A stretch of DNA of 64,000 bases from Planctomycetaceae bacterium (GTDB taxonomy: Bacteria; Planctomycetota; Phycisphaerae; UBA1845; UTPLA1): positions 21,300 through 85,299 of the forward strand of contig WYBU01000064.1 in NCBI GenBank assembly GCA_011525745.1, given 5' to 3'. The notes under the pieces are model-generated. The model searched no databases, was not told the origin of the DNA, and saw nothing but the letters and a program-made list of their open reading frames with translations. Below, one piece after another: positions 9,381 to 17,634 of the stretch. The number at the start of each line of letters is the position of its first letter. The stretch's first letter is position 1. A program made the translations under genes and the position numbers.

Positions 9381-9627
9381 CGGGTGGCCCGCTGCGTCGC
9401 GGCGGGGTCACGATGATGGGAACACGATTCAACCGTCATCCCCGCGTCGGCGGGGGTGCAGCGATGGCCCGCGTGATCCTGGATTCCCGCGTGCGCGGGA
9501 ATGACGGGTTTGGCCCACCGCTTGAGCTTGACTTGCCCTGGAACCGCCCCAAGCGCAAGCGCCGGAATTGGATCACGTGCGGAATACAACACTCGCCGTC
9601 GACGCCGCGGCGACGGAGGATCGACTG
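9381..9627. repeat. Palindromic repeats between the DUF1573 and rhodanese genes
   Basis: Family A copy (GGTGGCCCGC...GCGGGGTCACGATGATG) at 9381-9420, directly after the stop codon. A second palindrome of the form ATTCCCGCGTGCGCGGGAAT is near 9482-9501, with a diverged partner just upstream. These could act as transcript stabilisers or attenuators between the two genes. Confidence 0.6.
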
Positions 9628-10278
9628 ATGCGCACCGGCTCACGCGTCTTTGCCATTCTCATCATGGGTGCGCTGACCGCGTCCCTGGCCAACGCCGCGC
9701 GGGAAAAGCCCGTTCCCTGGACGATGCCGAGCGACAGTATCTTCAGGGCCGGCAAGGATGCCGAGGTCGCCGTCACGCTCGACGAAGTGCGCGAGCACGT
9801 CGCGAATCTGACCGCCGCGTTCATCGACGCCCGCTCAACGAAACTGTACGCCGAAGGCCACCTGCTCGGCGCGTTCAACGTGCCCTCCGACGACAAGGAG
9901 ACGCACATGGCCGTCGTCTGGCAGAACGTCAACCCCGATCAACTCGTCATCATTTACTGTGACGGCGGAAACTGCGAAGCCAGTCACGAGGTGTACGACT
10001 TTCTGAAGCGCAGCGGCTTTACACAGCTTCGCCTGTTCAAGGAGGGCTGGGAAGTCCTGGGTGTGAGCGAACTGCCGATTGCGCAGGGCGACGATCCGTT
10101 CGGCGGCGCGCTTCCGCCCGGAATCGCTGATCCATACGGCGCCGACCCATCCGCGGATCCCTACGGTGAGTCCGGGATGAGCGGCGAGACGGACCCCGCC
10201 GGCGACGGTGAGATGGCGCCGCCGCTGGAGGAATTACCCGAGACCGACACGGACGCCGAGGAACCGGTCCAGCCGTAA
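9628..10278 (+). CDS. Exported rhodanese-like domain protein
   Basis: 216 aa. The signal peptide (SRVFAILIMGALTASLANAA) targets it outside the cytoplasm. A rhodanese domain (about residues 50-150) has AAFIDARSTKLYAEGHLLGA and the active-site loop YCDGGNCEASHEV, where Cys is the candidate persulfide carrier. The second Cys of the loop could form a disulfide. The C-terminal 70 residues are Pro/Gly/acidic and probably disordered. Start ATG 9628 has GGAGGA at 9615-9620; an upstream in-frame ATG lacks this. Gene order DUF1573, rhodanese, MauE suggests sulfur or thiol handling in the periplasm. Confidence 0.85.
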   Translation: MRTGSRVFAILIMGALTASLANAAREKPVPWTMPSDSIFRAGKDAEVAVTLDEVREHVANLTAAFIDARSTKLYAEGHLLGAFNVPSDDKETHMAVVWQNVNPDQLVIIYCDGGNCEASHEVYDFLKRSGFTQLRLFKEGWEVLGVSELPIAQGDDPFGGALPPGIADPYGADPSADPYGESGMSGETDPAGDGEMAPPLEELPETDTDAEEPVQP

Positions 10279-10563
10279 CGACGGTCGCCGCGAGACGCCG
10301 GCCGGCGATGGCGAGCGGCAAGCGCAAGTGCTTCGGCGGGACGATCGAGCGTGAAAGACATGCATGAGCTTGAGCACGTGATTGAGAAGACGGCGCCGAA
10401 CCGCGACTGTGAGGCTGCGGTGAGGTGTCGTCGCGAGGAACGAAATGCTCGCTTTCGACCGGATGCCGTGAAATGGGGCCTTTCAACCACTCTCTGTCAG
10501 TACGCGAGATGCCCGAGCCGACCGCGGTGATTGTGGCGCTGATGCGAAAGGAGCGGTCCGAAG

Positions 10564-11103
10564 ATGCGAAGTGAGACAAGCTTGCGGGAACCGCCGATCA
10601 GCAGCGCAGTCGCGGGCGCCGTCGCACTCGATTATGGTCGGCAGGCGTCCGTCGCATTCGGTTCACGCGCCAGCCGCGCGGTGCTGCACCTCGCCTGCCT
10701 GCTCGTCGCGGGCATCTTCCTTTATGCCGCCTATGCAAAGGTGATCGATCCGAACGGTTTCATCTACGACCTGCGTCACTATCGGCTCTTTCCGGACTGG
10801 ACTCTTCATCCCTTGGCGCTGATGGTGCCGTGGTGGGAGGCATTTGCCGCGCTGGCGCTGCTGGTTCCCTCCTGGCGACGTGCGGGGAGTGTGCTGACCG
10901 GTCTGATGGGCGCGGCGTTCTTCGTCAGCGTGTCTCAGGCGCTGTATCGCGGGCTGAACATCAGTTGCGGCTGCTTCGGACACGGCGAGGACGCCGCACG
11001 CGCCGGCATGCAGACGCTGGCGCTCGACCTGCTGATTGTCGTCTTGTCGTTCTACATCTTCCGCGCCGCCGGTCGCAGCCGTCAGCCAGCCGTCAGCCCG
11101 TAG
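10564..11103 (+). CDS. MauE/DoxX-like integral membrane protein (copy 1)
   Basis: 179 aa with four hydrophobic segments: LHLACLLVAGIFLYAAYAK, an LALMVPWWEAFAALALL region, VLTGLMGAAFFVSVSQALY, and LDLLIVVLSFYIF. Before the last segment is a Cys pair in ISCGCFG, as in MauE-type proteins. MauE is required for maturation of the disulfide-rich small subunit of methylamine dehydrogenase; related proteins take part in periplasmic redox chemistry. No mau structural genes are present. GGAG lies about 10 nt before ATG 10564. The 285 bp before it contain only a degenerate palindromic repeat. A second MauE-like gene is at about 23.9 kb. Confidence 0.8.
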   Translation: MRSETSLREPPISSAVAGAVALDYGRQASVAFGSRASRAVLHLACLLVAGIFLYAAYAKVIDPNGFIYDLRHYRLFPDWTLHPLALMVPWWEAFAALALLVPSWRRAGSVLTGLMGAAFFVSVSQALYRGLNISCGCFGHGEDAARAGMQTLALDLLIVVLSFYIFRAAGRSRQPAVSP

Positions 11104-11280
11104 GGCCCGCTGTGCGGACCATAAGCCCCAAGCCAAATACAGTTGCCAGTCTGAAATCACAAATCTGATAGTTTAGATCTGAAACGAGAATCCCATTATC
11201 GCTTTCCCGCCTGCGCGGGCGCCCCCTCCGTCGCTTCTTGCCGTTCCCTGTTCCCTTGTTTCGACGTTTCGACGTTTCAT
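11104..11280. repeat. Intergenic repeats between convergent genes
   Basis: Contains a copy of the GGCCCGCTGTGCGGACC palindrome (about 11102-11121), then an AT-rich TCTGAAATCACAAATCTG stretch. A C/T-rich tail with TTTCGACGTTTCGACG (about 11258-11274) follows. The same three motifs recur in other gaps of the window. Confidence 0.5.
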
Positions 11281-12171
11281 TCACCCTTTCACATGCCGCG
11301 CCAAGATCGGCCGCAATCGCTCGAACGTCGCCGATGGAATACGCGTCCGATCCGACCAGATCGCAAGCTCCAGCGCGGTCTGACAATGACACGCGTCCGG
11401 CGGATTCGCCGCCATACTCCGCAGCGCGCCTCGCAACAGCAGGATCGACAGCTCCGTCGCCGCCTGTGCGTGGCTGATGATCTCCTTCAACAACGCCCGC
11501 TTGTCCTTCGTCGGATCGTGCGGCCGCCAGCAGTCGTAGTCGGTCGGCAGCGCCAGTAGCGCGTAGCAGATTTCGGCTTCGCGCGCCAGCTTCGCCTCAG
11601 GCATGCACGTCATGCCGATCAGATCGCCGCCCCAGGCCCGATGCATCCGGCTTTCCGCCACCGTCGAAAACGCCGGCCCTTCCATGCACACATACGTGCC
11701 TCCGTCATGCACCGTGGCCTGCACCGCATCCGACGCCGCCAGCAGCCGCCGCCGCAGTACCGGGCAGAACGGCTCGGCGAACTCCACGTGCGCGGTCACG
11801 CCCGGCTCGTCGAAAAAAGTCGACGCGCGGCGGCACGTGCGGTCAATCACCTGATCCGGAACCACCAGATCTCGCGGGTGAATCTCCTCGCGCAGGCTGC
11901 CCGTGGCGCCGGTCGCCAATATGTGAGTGACGCCGAGCGACTTCAGCGCCCAGATATTCGCGCGATAGGGCACGGCCGCCGGCGGCAGTAGATGTCCTTC
12001 CCCGTGCCGTTCGAGAAAGACGATGTCCAGCCCATCCCAGTTCGCCTGTACCAGCGGTGCGCTGGTGTGACCGTATGGAGTCTCGACCGGCAGCGTCGAA
12101 CCGCGCGTCGCGCTGGCCAGTTTCTCGCCCACTCCGGTTCCACCGATGACGGCAACTCGAGGCTTTGGCAT
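11281..12171 (-). CDS. mtnP: S-methyl-5'-thioadenosine phosphorylase
   Basis: 296 aa; phosphorolyses methylthioadenosine to adenine and methylthioribose-1-phosphate in the methionine salvage pathway. The sequence follows the MTAP/PNP family closely: VAVIGGTGVG at the N-terminus, FLERHGEGH, YRANIWALKSLGVTHIL, GSLREEIHPRDLVVPDQ, CMEGPAFSTVAESRMHR (substrate loop) and TDYDCWR (MTA specificity segment). Start ATG 12171 has GGGAG about 6 nt upstream on the minus strand; an earlier in-frame ATG lacks it. It has no salvage neighbours here, but ahcY and metB occur elsewhere in the window. Confidence 0.93.
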   Translation of the reverse strand: MPKPRVAVIGGTGVGEKLASATRGSTLPVETPYGHTSAPLVQANWDGLDIVFLERHGEGHLLPPAAVPYRANIWALKSLGVTHILATGATGSLREEIHPRDLVVPDQVIDRTCRRASTFFDEPGVTAHVEFAEPFCPVLRRRLLAASDAVQATVHDGGTYVCMEGPAFSTVAESRMHRAWGGDLIGMTCMPEAKLAREAEICYALLALPTDYDCWRPHDPTKDKRALLKEIISHAQAATELSILLLRGALRSMAANPPDACHCQTALELAIWSDRTRIPSATFERLRPILARHVKG

Positions 12172-12388
12172 AGGCACTCCCGTATCGGGGCAACATAACA
12201 CAAGTTGCCGCGGGCATCACGGTCGAGACGCTCATGTCCGCCGAGGCCGCGCGGACGCGGTTTTTCGGACGGCCGCGCCATGGCGCGTTCACCCGAATCC
12301 GTTATCGGTTTCTGGCACACCCGGGTCAATCTGGGCAGCCCTTTTGGAGAATGCGGCGTGCGTATTTTAGATTCCAGAATGCGAGCCG

Positions 12389-14269
12389 ATGGATGCCGGT
12401 ACGAGTACGTACCGCCGAACGTCGGCGGGCGCGGTCTTGCTTTCGGTTGTGGGAACGGAGCCGTTCGCGGCGCCGTCTGGTGGGGGGTATCAAAGCATGT
12501 GTCCCGATGGCAATGTCCGGGGCGCGGCCGATTTCTCGGTCGATGACGCCGGGGTCGACCGTCTCTTGTCGCGCGGCAATTCCGCGGTGCTCGCTTCGCT
12601 CAGCGACACACAGTCTCTCGAAGTGCGCAAGCTGCTGCACCTGGCCGTGCGCCAGCCCGGTCCGAAATTCGTGGACCTGCGCTTCACCATTCCCCTGCCG
12701 TTGCTCCCGTTGTACTTCGTCCTGTTGATCGGACGCGACCGCCGCACCGCGTCGCGCTCCCGCGGCGTCCCCGCTGCATCGCGACTGGGCAACGCCCTTG
12801 CGGCGCTGTATCTCGTCCTGACGCTCGCCATGACCGTCGGGGCGTTCATCAGCCTGGGTTGCGGCACCGAGGCCGGCGACGCCGTTCAGTCGCTGGCAAC
12901 AGTGGGAAACAACGCGCCGCCCGAAACGACCGGCGGTTCGCAGAGCGACGCCGGCGCCGGTGGCTTGACCGACGCGTTCGGCGTTGCCGCCGCGCACGAT
13001 GACGACTTTCCGGCTGACGACGCCGCGGACGCGTCCGACGATGACGCGGTTCTCGATGACACGGGCGATAGCGCCGGAGACACCGGCAACGGTTCAGACG
13101 ATTCTCCCGATTCCAACGACGGCTCAACCGGCGACACGCCGCCGGTCGACGATCCGCCACCGGATGGATCGGATCCCGGCAACAACGACGGGTCCGACCT
13201 CCCCCAGGGCACTGCCGACGACAACACCAACGGCCAGCCGCCGGATGATCCGCCGCCGGATGATCCGCCGCCTCCGCCTCCCCCGCCGCCGATGCCGCCG
13301 GCCGTCCTGACGTTCGTCGGCTACACGCCGGATGGCGGCGAGCTGGCCTCGGACGGCTGGGCGCCGGGATCGACGCAGAACCGCGCCCTCATCATCGACG
13401 CGCTGCCGAAACTGGCGACGTACGGCTTCGGACGATACGCGACGCCGTGCTATCAGGGCGTGGCGCGGTCGGATTCGGACTCCGCGGCCTATTTCGCGCC
13501 GGTGTTGGCCGTCTCGCAGCCCAACAACATCCGGTTCGTTCCGGGCATGTGGTTCCACCATCTGGTTCAGAACGTCTGGGGTCTGGCGCGCGAAGCGCCG
13601 TGGAACGTGACGCAGACGCCGGCGGTGAACTACCACCCGATGATCCTTCAGGCACTGCTGGATCAGGCATTCTGGGATGAATTCGTAAATCGCACGCGCA
13701 TCATCGCGCACGGAGCGCAGAGCAATCAGGTCTATTTCGACAGCGAAGAGACCTTCTGGAAACGGCGCTACTCGACCTTCTGGACACCGGCGAATCTGGC
13801 CACGATCAAGCCGATGCTCCGCGCTTCGGTGGCGCAGCTCCGCAGCGAAGGGATCTTTGTCGTCTTCTATCACCCGTACTTAAGCCCGTGGGTCCCGGAG
13901 CTGCGCGCGATTGCCTCGGGGCTGTTCCGGCCCGACGACGCGAACGATCCGCTGGCGTTCGTCGAGCACTTCGCGACCGATCCATACTACTACCAGGCCA
14001 CCTGGACGCCGGCGGAACCGCCGTTCATCGACAACTACTACAACACGCGCGGCTTCTTCGCGGTGCAGCAGGTCCGCTTCGGATTCATTTCCAGCCACGC
14101 CGCCTATCCGAATCCAGGGCTGTACGGCTTCACGCCGCAGCAGTTCCACGATTACATGCTGGCGCGGCCCGGCGTCGACACGCGCTGCTGGTACGTCTCG
14201 AACAACACCATGCTGCCCAACCACGCCGACGCGTTCGAGGCCATCGCTATCAGCGGCAGCGCGCCGTAG
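12389..14269 (+). CDS. Membrane or lipoprotein-type protein with Asp/Pro-rich linker and unknown C-terminal domain
   Basis: Up to 626 aa. Residues about 95-115 (FTIPLPLLPLYFVLLIG) and 132-152 (LAALYLVLTLAMTVGAFISL) are hydrophobic; the second ends in LGCG, which resembles a lipobox. Residues about 165-305 are an extreme Asp/Gly/Pro linker (DDPPPDDPPPPPPPPP). The remaining 320 residues form a globular region that looks like a TIM-barrel hydrolase or capsule-type enzyme (YFDSEETFWKRRYSTF, FVVFYHPYLSPWVPEL) but matches no family I can name. The start is unsure (ATG 12389 or 12497). It is alone on its strand between mtnP and murA. Confidence 0.6.
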   Translation: MDAGTSTYRRTSAGAVLLSVVGTEPFAAPSGGGYQSMCPDGNVRGAADFSVDDAGVDRLLSRGNSAVLASLSDTQSLEVRKLLHLAVRQPGPKFVDLRFTIPLPLLPLYFVLLIGRDRRTASRSRGVPAASRLGNALAALYLVLTLAMTVGAFISLGCGTEAGDAVQSLATVGNNAPPETTGGSQSDAGAGGLTDAFGVAAAHDDDFPADDAADASDDDAVLDDTGDSAGDTGNGSDDSPDSNDGSTGDTPPVDDPPPDGSDPGNNDGSDLPQGTADDNTNGQPPDDPPPDDPPPPPPPPPMPPAVLTFVGYTPDGGELASDGWAPGSTQNRALIIDALPKLATYGFGRYATPCYQGVARSDSDSAAYFAPVLAVSQPNNIRFVPGMWFHHLVQNVWGLAREAPWNVTQTPAVNYHPMILQALLDQAFWDEFVNRTRIIAHGAQSNQVYFDSEETFWKRRYSTFWTPANLATIKPMLRASVAQLRSEGIFVVFYHPYLSPWVPELRAIASGLFRPDDANDPLAFVEHFATDPYYYQATWTPAEPPFIDNYYNTRGFFAVQQVRFGFISSHAAYPNPGLYGFTPQQFHDYMLARPGVDTRCWYVSNNTMLPNHADAFEAIAISGSAP

Positions 14270-14467
14270 GAGCCGTAATCAGCGGTTCGCGCCGCGACAA
14301 CAAACAACGTGCGGCAGGATCACGCCCACGCGCAAGACGCGCCCCGCGTTTCCGAGAACAGTGCCTCGCGAAGCCTGGCCCATGCGGCGTTCGTCATGCC
14401 TGCAAGAACGATGATCCGTGAGAGGCATCTCTGCCCGGCTGCTGCGCAACGCGCTGCACTGACATGG

Positions 14468-15733
14468 CTACTCCGCCATTCGCTGAATATCCGCGCCCAC
14501 TGCCGCCAGTTTCTTCTCGATCGCCTCATACCCCCGGTCGATGTGATACACCCGGCTGATGCGCGTTTGTCCCTTGGCGATCAGCCCCGCCAGCACCAGC
14601 GCCGCCGAAGCCCGCAGATCGCTGGCCATCACCGGCGCGCCGATCAGCCGTCGAACCCCCTCGATCACCACCGTCTGACCCTCCTTGCGCAGCCGCGCGC
14701 CCAGCCGGTTCAGTTCGGCGACGTGCAGAAAGCGATCGGGAAAAACTTTCTCGGTGATGATGCTGTTGCCGTCGGCCAGGCTCAGCAGCGCCATCAGTTG
14801 CGCCTGCAAGTCCGTGGGAAAACCGGGAAACGGTTGCGTAGCCACCGTGATCGGCTCCAGCCGCCGCGCCGACGACACCACCGCGCCGCCGTCCTTCCGC
14901 TCGATGTTCACGCCCACCGCCTTCAGCCGGTCGATGACCGCCAGCAGATGGTCCATGCGGCAGTTCGTCAGCGTCAACTCGCCGTTGGTGATCGCCGCCG
15001 CCATCATGAACGTGCCGGCCTCGATGCGATCGGGAATGATCGTGTACTCGCAGCCCTTGAGCGACTTGACCCCCTCGATCGTGATGCGCGGCGTGCCGTG
15101 ACCGCTGATCCGCGCGCCGCACGCGTTGAGATAATTGGCCACGTCGGCCACTTCCGGCTCGCACGCCGCCGACTCGATGATCGTCGTCCCTTCCGCCAGA
15201 CAGGCGGCCATCATCACGTTGGCCGTCCCCAGCACGGTGCTGCCGAACGGCCCCCCCAGAAACATCTCGGCGCCCTTCAGCCGCTTCGCTCGCAGATGTA
15301 TGTCGCCGCCGATCAGATCGACGTCCGCGCCCAGGTTTTCCATCCCGGCCAGGTGCAGGTCGATGGGTCGATCGCCGATCGCGCAACCGCCGGGCATCGA
15401 AATCTGCGCCTTGTGCCGCCGCGCCAGCAGGGGACCCATGACGCAGATGCTGGCGCGCATCTTGCGCACCAGTTCGTACTCGGCCACGCAGTTCTGCTCA
15501 TCTTCGACCCTCAGGCGAATGGCGCCGTCGTCGTCGCGCCGCGCGTTCGCGCCCAGCTTTCGCAGCAGCACCGACAACGACTCGACATCGTCGAGCAGCG
15601 GCACGCCGCGCAGAATCGTCTCGCCCTCGGTCAGCAGCGTCGCCGCCATGATCGGCAGCGCCGCGTTCTTCGATCCGCTGATGGGAACGACGCCGCGCAG
15701 CCGCGCGCCGCCGTTGATGATGAATTGGTCCAA
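14468..15733 (-). CDS. murA: UDP-N-acetylglucosamine 1-carboxyvinyltransferase
   Basis: 421 aa; transfers enolpyruvate from PEP to UDP-GlcNAc, the first committed step of peptidoglycan synthesis, in the cytoplasm. SGSKNAAL places the conserved Lys at 22. The catalytic loop PGGCAIGDRP carries Cys117, so the enzyme should be fosfomycin-sensitive in principle. The C-terminal HIDRGYE motif is intact and length is typical. The start is a TTG at 15733 with GGAG about 9 nt upstream; homology begins exactly there and no ATG gives a better start. A peptidoglycan gene fits the view that Planctomycetota make a murein wall. Confidence 0.95.
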   Translation of the reverse strand: MDQFIINGGARLRGVVPISGSKNAALPIMAATLLTEGETILRGVPLLDDVESLSVLLRKLGANARRDDDGAIRLRVEDEQNCVAEYELVRKMRASICVMGPLLARRHKAQISMPGGCAIGDRPIDLHLAGMENLGADVDLIGGDIHLRAKRLKGAEMFLGGPFGSTVLGTANVMMAACLAEGTTIIESAACEPEVADVANYLNACGARISGHGTPRITIEGVKSLKGCEYTIIPDRIEAGTFMMAAAITNGELTLTNCRMDHLLAVIDRLKAVGVNIERKDGGAVVSSARRLEPITVATQPFPGFPTDLQAQLMALLSLADGNSIITEKVFPDRFLHVAELNRLGARLRKEGQTVVIEGVRRLIGAPVMASDLRASAALVLAGLIAKGQTRISRVYHIDRGYEAIEKKLAAVGADIQRMAE

Positions 15734-16115
15734 TCTCAGGCTCCGTCAGCTCACAAACGCGCACGCCGCCGGCGGCCGGCCGCCCTGCCTCCCCGCGCCA
15801 ACGGTGCTATTCAACGACCGGACGGCGCGGCCGTCAATCCGCGCGCCCGCCGCGCCCCGGCCCGTGTTGCGCGCGCCCGCCGAGACCAATCCGAACCGCG
15901 ACCGTGAGGGAGCGGCGGGGCGGCCTTCGTGGTCTTAGTTCGCTGCGACCACGGGTAACGGCAGCATCGTCGAACCGCGGCGCGAGTCGCGACTCTACAG
16001 CACGAATGGCAGGTGCGTCCCGCCCGTTCACCGGCACGCACGCGAGGGCTTGGCCATGTTGAATCTCGCAGGGCGCGCAGGCGATCATTCACCCAGTTCG
16101 ATGGCACGAGCGTTG
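15734..16115. repeat. Intergenic repeats between murA and the permease gene
   Basis: 382 bp with a CCGCGACCGTGAGGGAGCG copy at about 15896-15914, the same element found inside ribD. A CGCGAGGGCTTGGCCATGTT copy lies at about 16041-16060. No coding region stands out. Confidence 0.6.
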
Positions 16116-16982
16116 TCACCACCCCAACGCGTAAAACACCGCCGTAAACACACAGTCCGTCGCGATCAATGCGACGATCGACTTCACCACGGTGGCCGTT
16201 GTGGCCCGGCCCACTCCCTCGGCGCCGCCGGTGACGTTCAGCCCCTGATAACACGCGATGAGCGAAATCAGCGCGCCGAACACGCCCGCCTTGACCAGCC
16301 CCGTCAGAAAGTCGCGATGCGTCAGCGCCGCACGCGTGGCATTGATGTAGTTGTGCGAATCGACGTTGAGCACCATCGTCGACGTCAGCCACCCGCCGAA
16401 AACGCCGATCACGTCCGCGATGATCGTCAGCGCCGTCAGCATCACCACCGTCGCCCACACCCGCGGCGCGACGAGGAAGCGGATCGGATCGAGCGCAAAG
16501 GCGCGCATCGCCTTGATTTCCTCCCCCTCCACCATCGCGCCCAGCTCCGCCGCGATGCTTGCGCCGGCGAACCCCGAAAGCAGAATGGCCGAAATCAGCG
16601 GCCCCAGCTCGCGGAAAATCGCAATGCCGATGATGTCGGCCACGCGGTCCAATTGGCCGTACTGCTGGAGTACCGGCGCCATCTGAAGCGCCAGAATGAT
16701 GCCGATGAAGATCTGCACCAGCATCACGATGGGGATGCCGCGCACCCCCACGCGGACCATCTGGTCGATCAGGGCCGTGCGATTGAGCTTGCTCTTGCGC
16801 GAAAAAAACGCCGACGCGCTGCGCCGTAGCACGTCGCCCATCAGCAACGCCACGCCGCCGAGGATTTCGACGCCGTTCCGAAGCGCCGCCGCGCCGCGCA
16901 GCGTTAACTCGCCCAGCAGCGTCACGGCGCGATGCAGGCCCGCCGCCGAGCGGCGGGCCGTTTCGGCAGAATTGGCTGACAT
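16116..16982 (-). CDS. MlaE-type ABC transporter permease (lipid/organic solvent export family)
   Basis: 288 aa. The N-terminal 50 residues are followed by the MlaE/DUF140 core: MVRVGVRGIPIVMLVQIFIG, FRELGPLISAILLSGFAGAS, AAELGAMVEGEEIKAMRAF and a final GRATTATVVKS segment. Five to six membrane helices are expected. These permeases work with an MlaF-type ATPase and an MCE protein to move phospholipids between membranes. Neither partner is seen here. Start ATG 16982 has GGGAGAGG about 8 nt upstream on the minus strand; longer in-frame extensions lack homology. Confidence 0.88.
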   Translation of the reverse strand: MSANSAETARRSAAGLHRAVTLLGELTLRGAAALRNGVEILGGVALLMGDVLRRSASAFFSRKSKLNRTALIDQMVRVGVRGIPIVMLVQIFIGIILALQMAPVLQQYGQLDRVADIIGIAIFRELGPLISAILLSGFAGASIAAELGAMVEGEEIKAMRAFALDPIRFLVAPRVWATVVMLTALTIIADVIGVFGGWLTSTMVLNVDSHNYINATRAALTHRDFLTGLVKAGVFGALISLIACYQGLNVTGGAEGVGRATTATVVKSIVALIATDCVFTAVFYALGW

Positions 16983-17419
16983 GCGAAGCGCCTCTCCCGG
17001 TCCCCCGGTCGGCGACGATGCCCGCCCGACTTGTGAGGACCGGCCCGAATTGTAACGATTTGTTTGCGCCGGTGAACGTGCTTGTGGTCCTGCTCGGCAT
17101 CGGTGCATCGCTTGAAAGTCGCGTGGAACGGACTTGTAGCCTGTTCCTGCGGGCGGAATGCCCGCCCCATGCAATACACAAGATGCAAACAGGCGGATCA
17201 ACAACACGATATGAACGTGCCGGTGCATGACGATCGTCGCCGCGCCGATTGTCGGCACTGCCGATCCGGGTAACCCCGAGAAATCGCTGCCGCTGCGCTG
17301 TTGCAGCCCCCGCACCGGCGTGCTAAATTGTGGGGCTTGGCGCCGGGTGGACCATGGACCGGCCAAGGCGCAAGGTCCGCGCGGCCGATGCGCCGCCACG
17401 GTGAAAGGAACGAGTTTTC
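16983..17419. repeat. Divergent intergenic region with a dispersed repeat of about 100 bp and the rpmI leader
   Basis: A copy of an approximately 100-bp element (AGTCGCGTGGAACGG..., about 17110-17210) shares its layout with the copy at about 40988-41085. Both continue into a GGAATGCCC or GAATGCCC segment and a CAGATGCAA-like tail. The rpmI promoter and leader occupy 17301-17419. Confidence 0.6.
17301..17329 (+). promoter_or_regulatory. Sigma-70-type promoter for rpmI-rplT
   Basis: TTGCAG at 17301-17306, a 17-bp spacer, and TAAATT at 17324-17329. Predicted transcription start near 17336 gives a leader of about 85 nt before rpmI. Confidence 0.5.
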
Positions 17420-17614
17420 ATGCCGAAGATGAAGACACACAAGGGTGTCAAGAAACGCTTCAAGGTCTCCGCCGGCGGCAAGGTGCGCCACCGCAAGACC
17501 GGCACCGGCCACCTGCTCAGCGGTAAAAGCGGCAAGCGGTTGCGCCGGCTCCGCAAGGGCAACGAAGTGGTGCCCGTGATCGCAAAGAAACTGCGCCGGG
17601 CCTTGTCGGCCTGA
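17420..17614 (+). CDS. rpmI: 50S ribosomal protein L35
   Basis: 64 aa. MPKMKTHKGVKKRFKVS at the N-terminus and the RHRKTGTGHLL core are diagnostic for bL35, and length is normal. AAAGGAA lies upstream of ATG 17420. It is followed 20 bp later by rplT, the usual pair. infC, which commonly precedes rpmI, is absent; the upstream neighbour is an unrelated gene on the other strand. Confidence 0.98.
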   Translation: MPKMKTHKGVKKRFKVSAGGKVRHRKTGTGHLLSGKSGKRLRRLRKGNEVVPVIAKKLRRALSA

Positions 17615-17634
17615 GTTGAGAACGAGGACATTCG

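Noticed and set aside
15731..15733. murA annotation as truncated because no ATG start exists
   Set aside because: The TTG at 15733 has a ribosome-binding site and the protein aligns from its first residue, so it is complete.
14309..15907. Long plus-strand open frame opposite murA
   Set aside because: Composition is that of an antisense shadow (His/Arg/Gln rich); murA on the other strand is certain.
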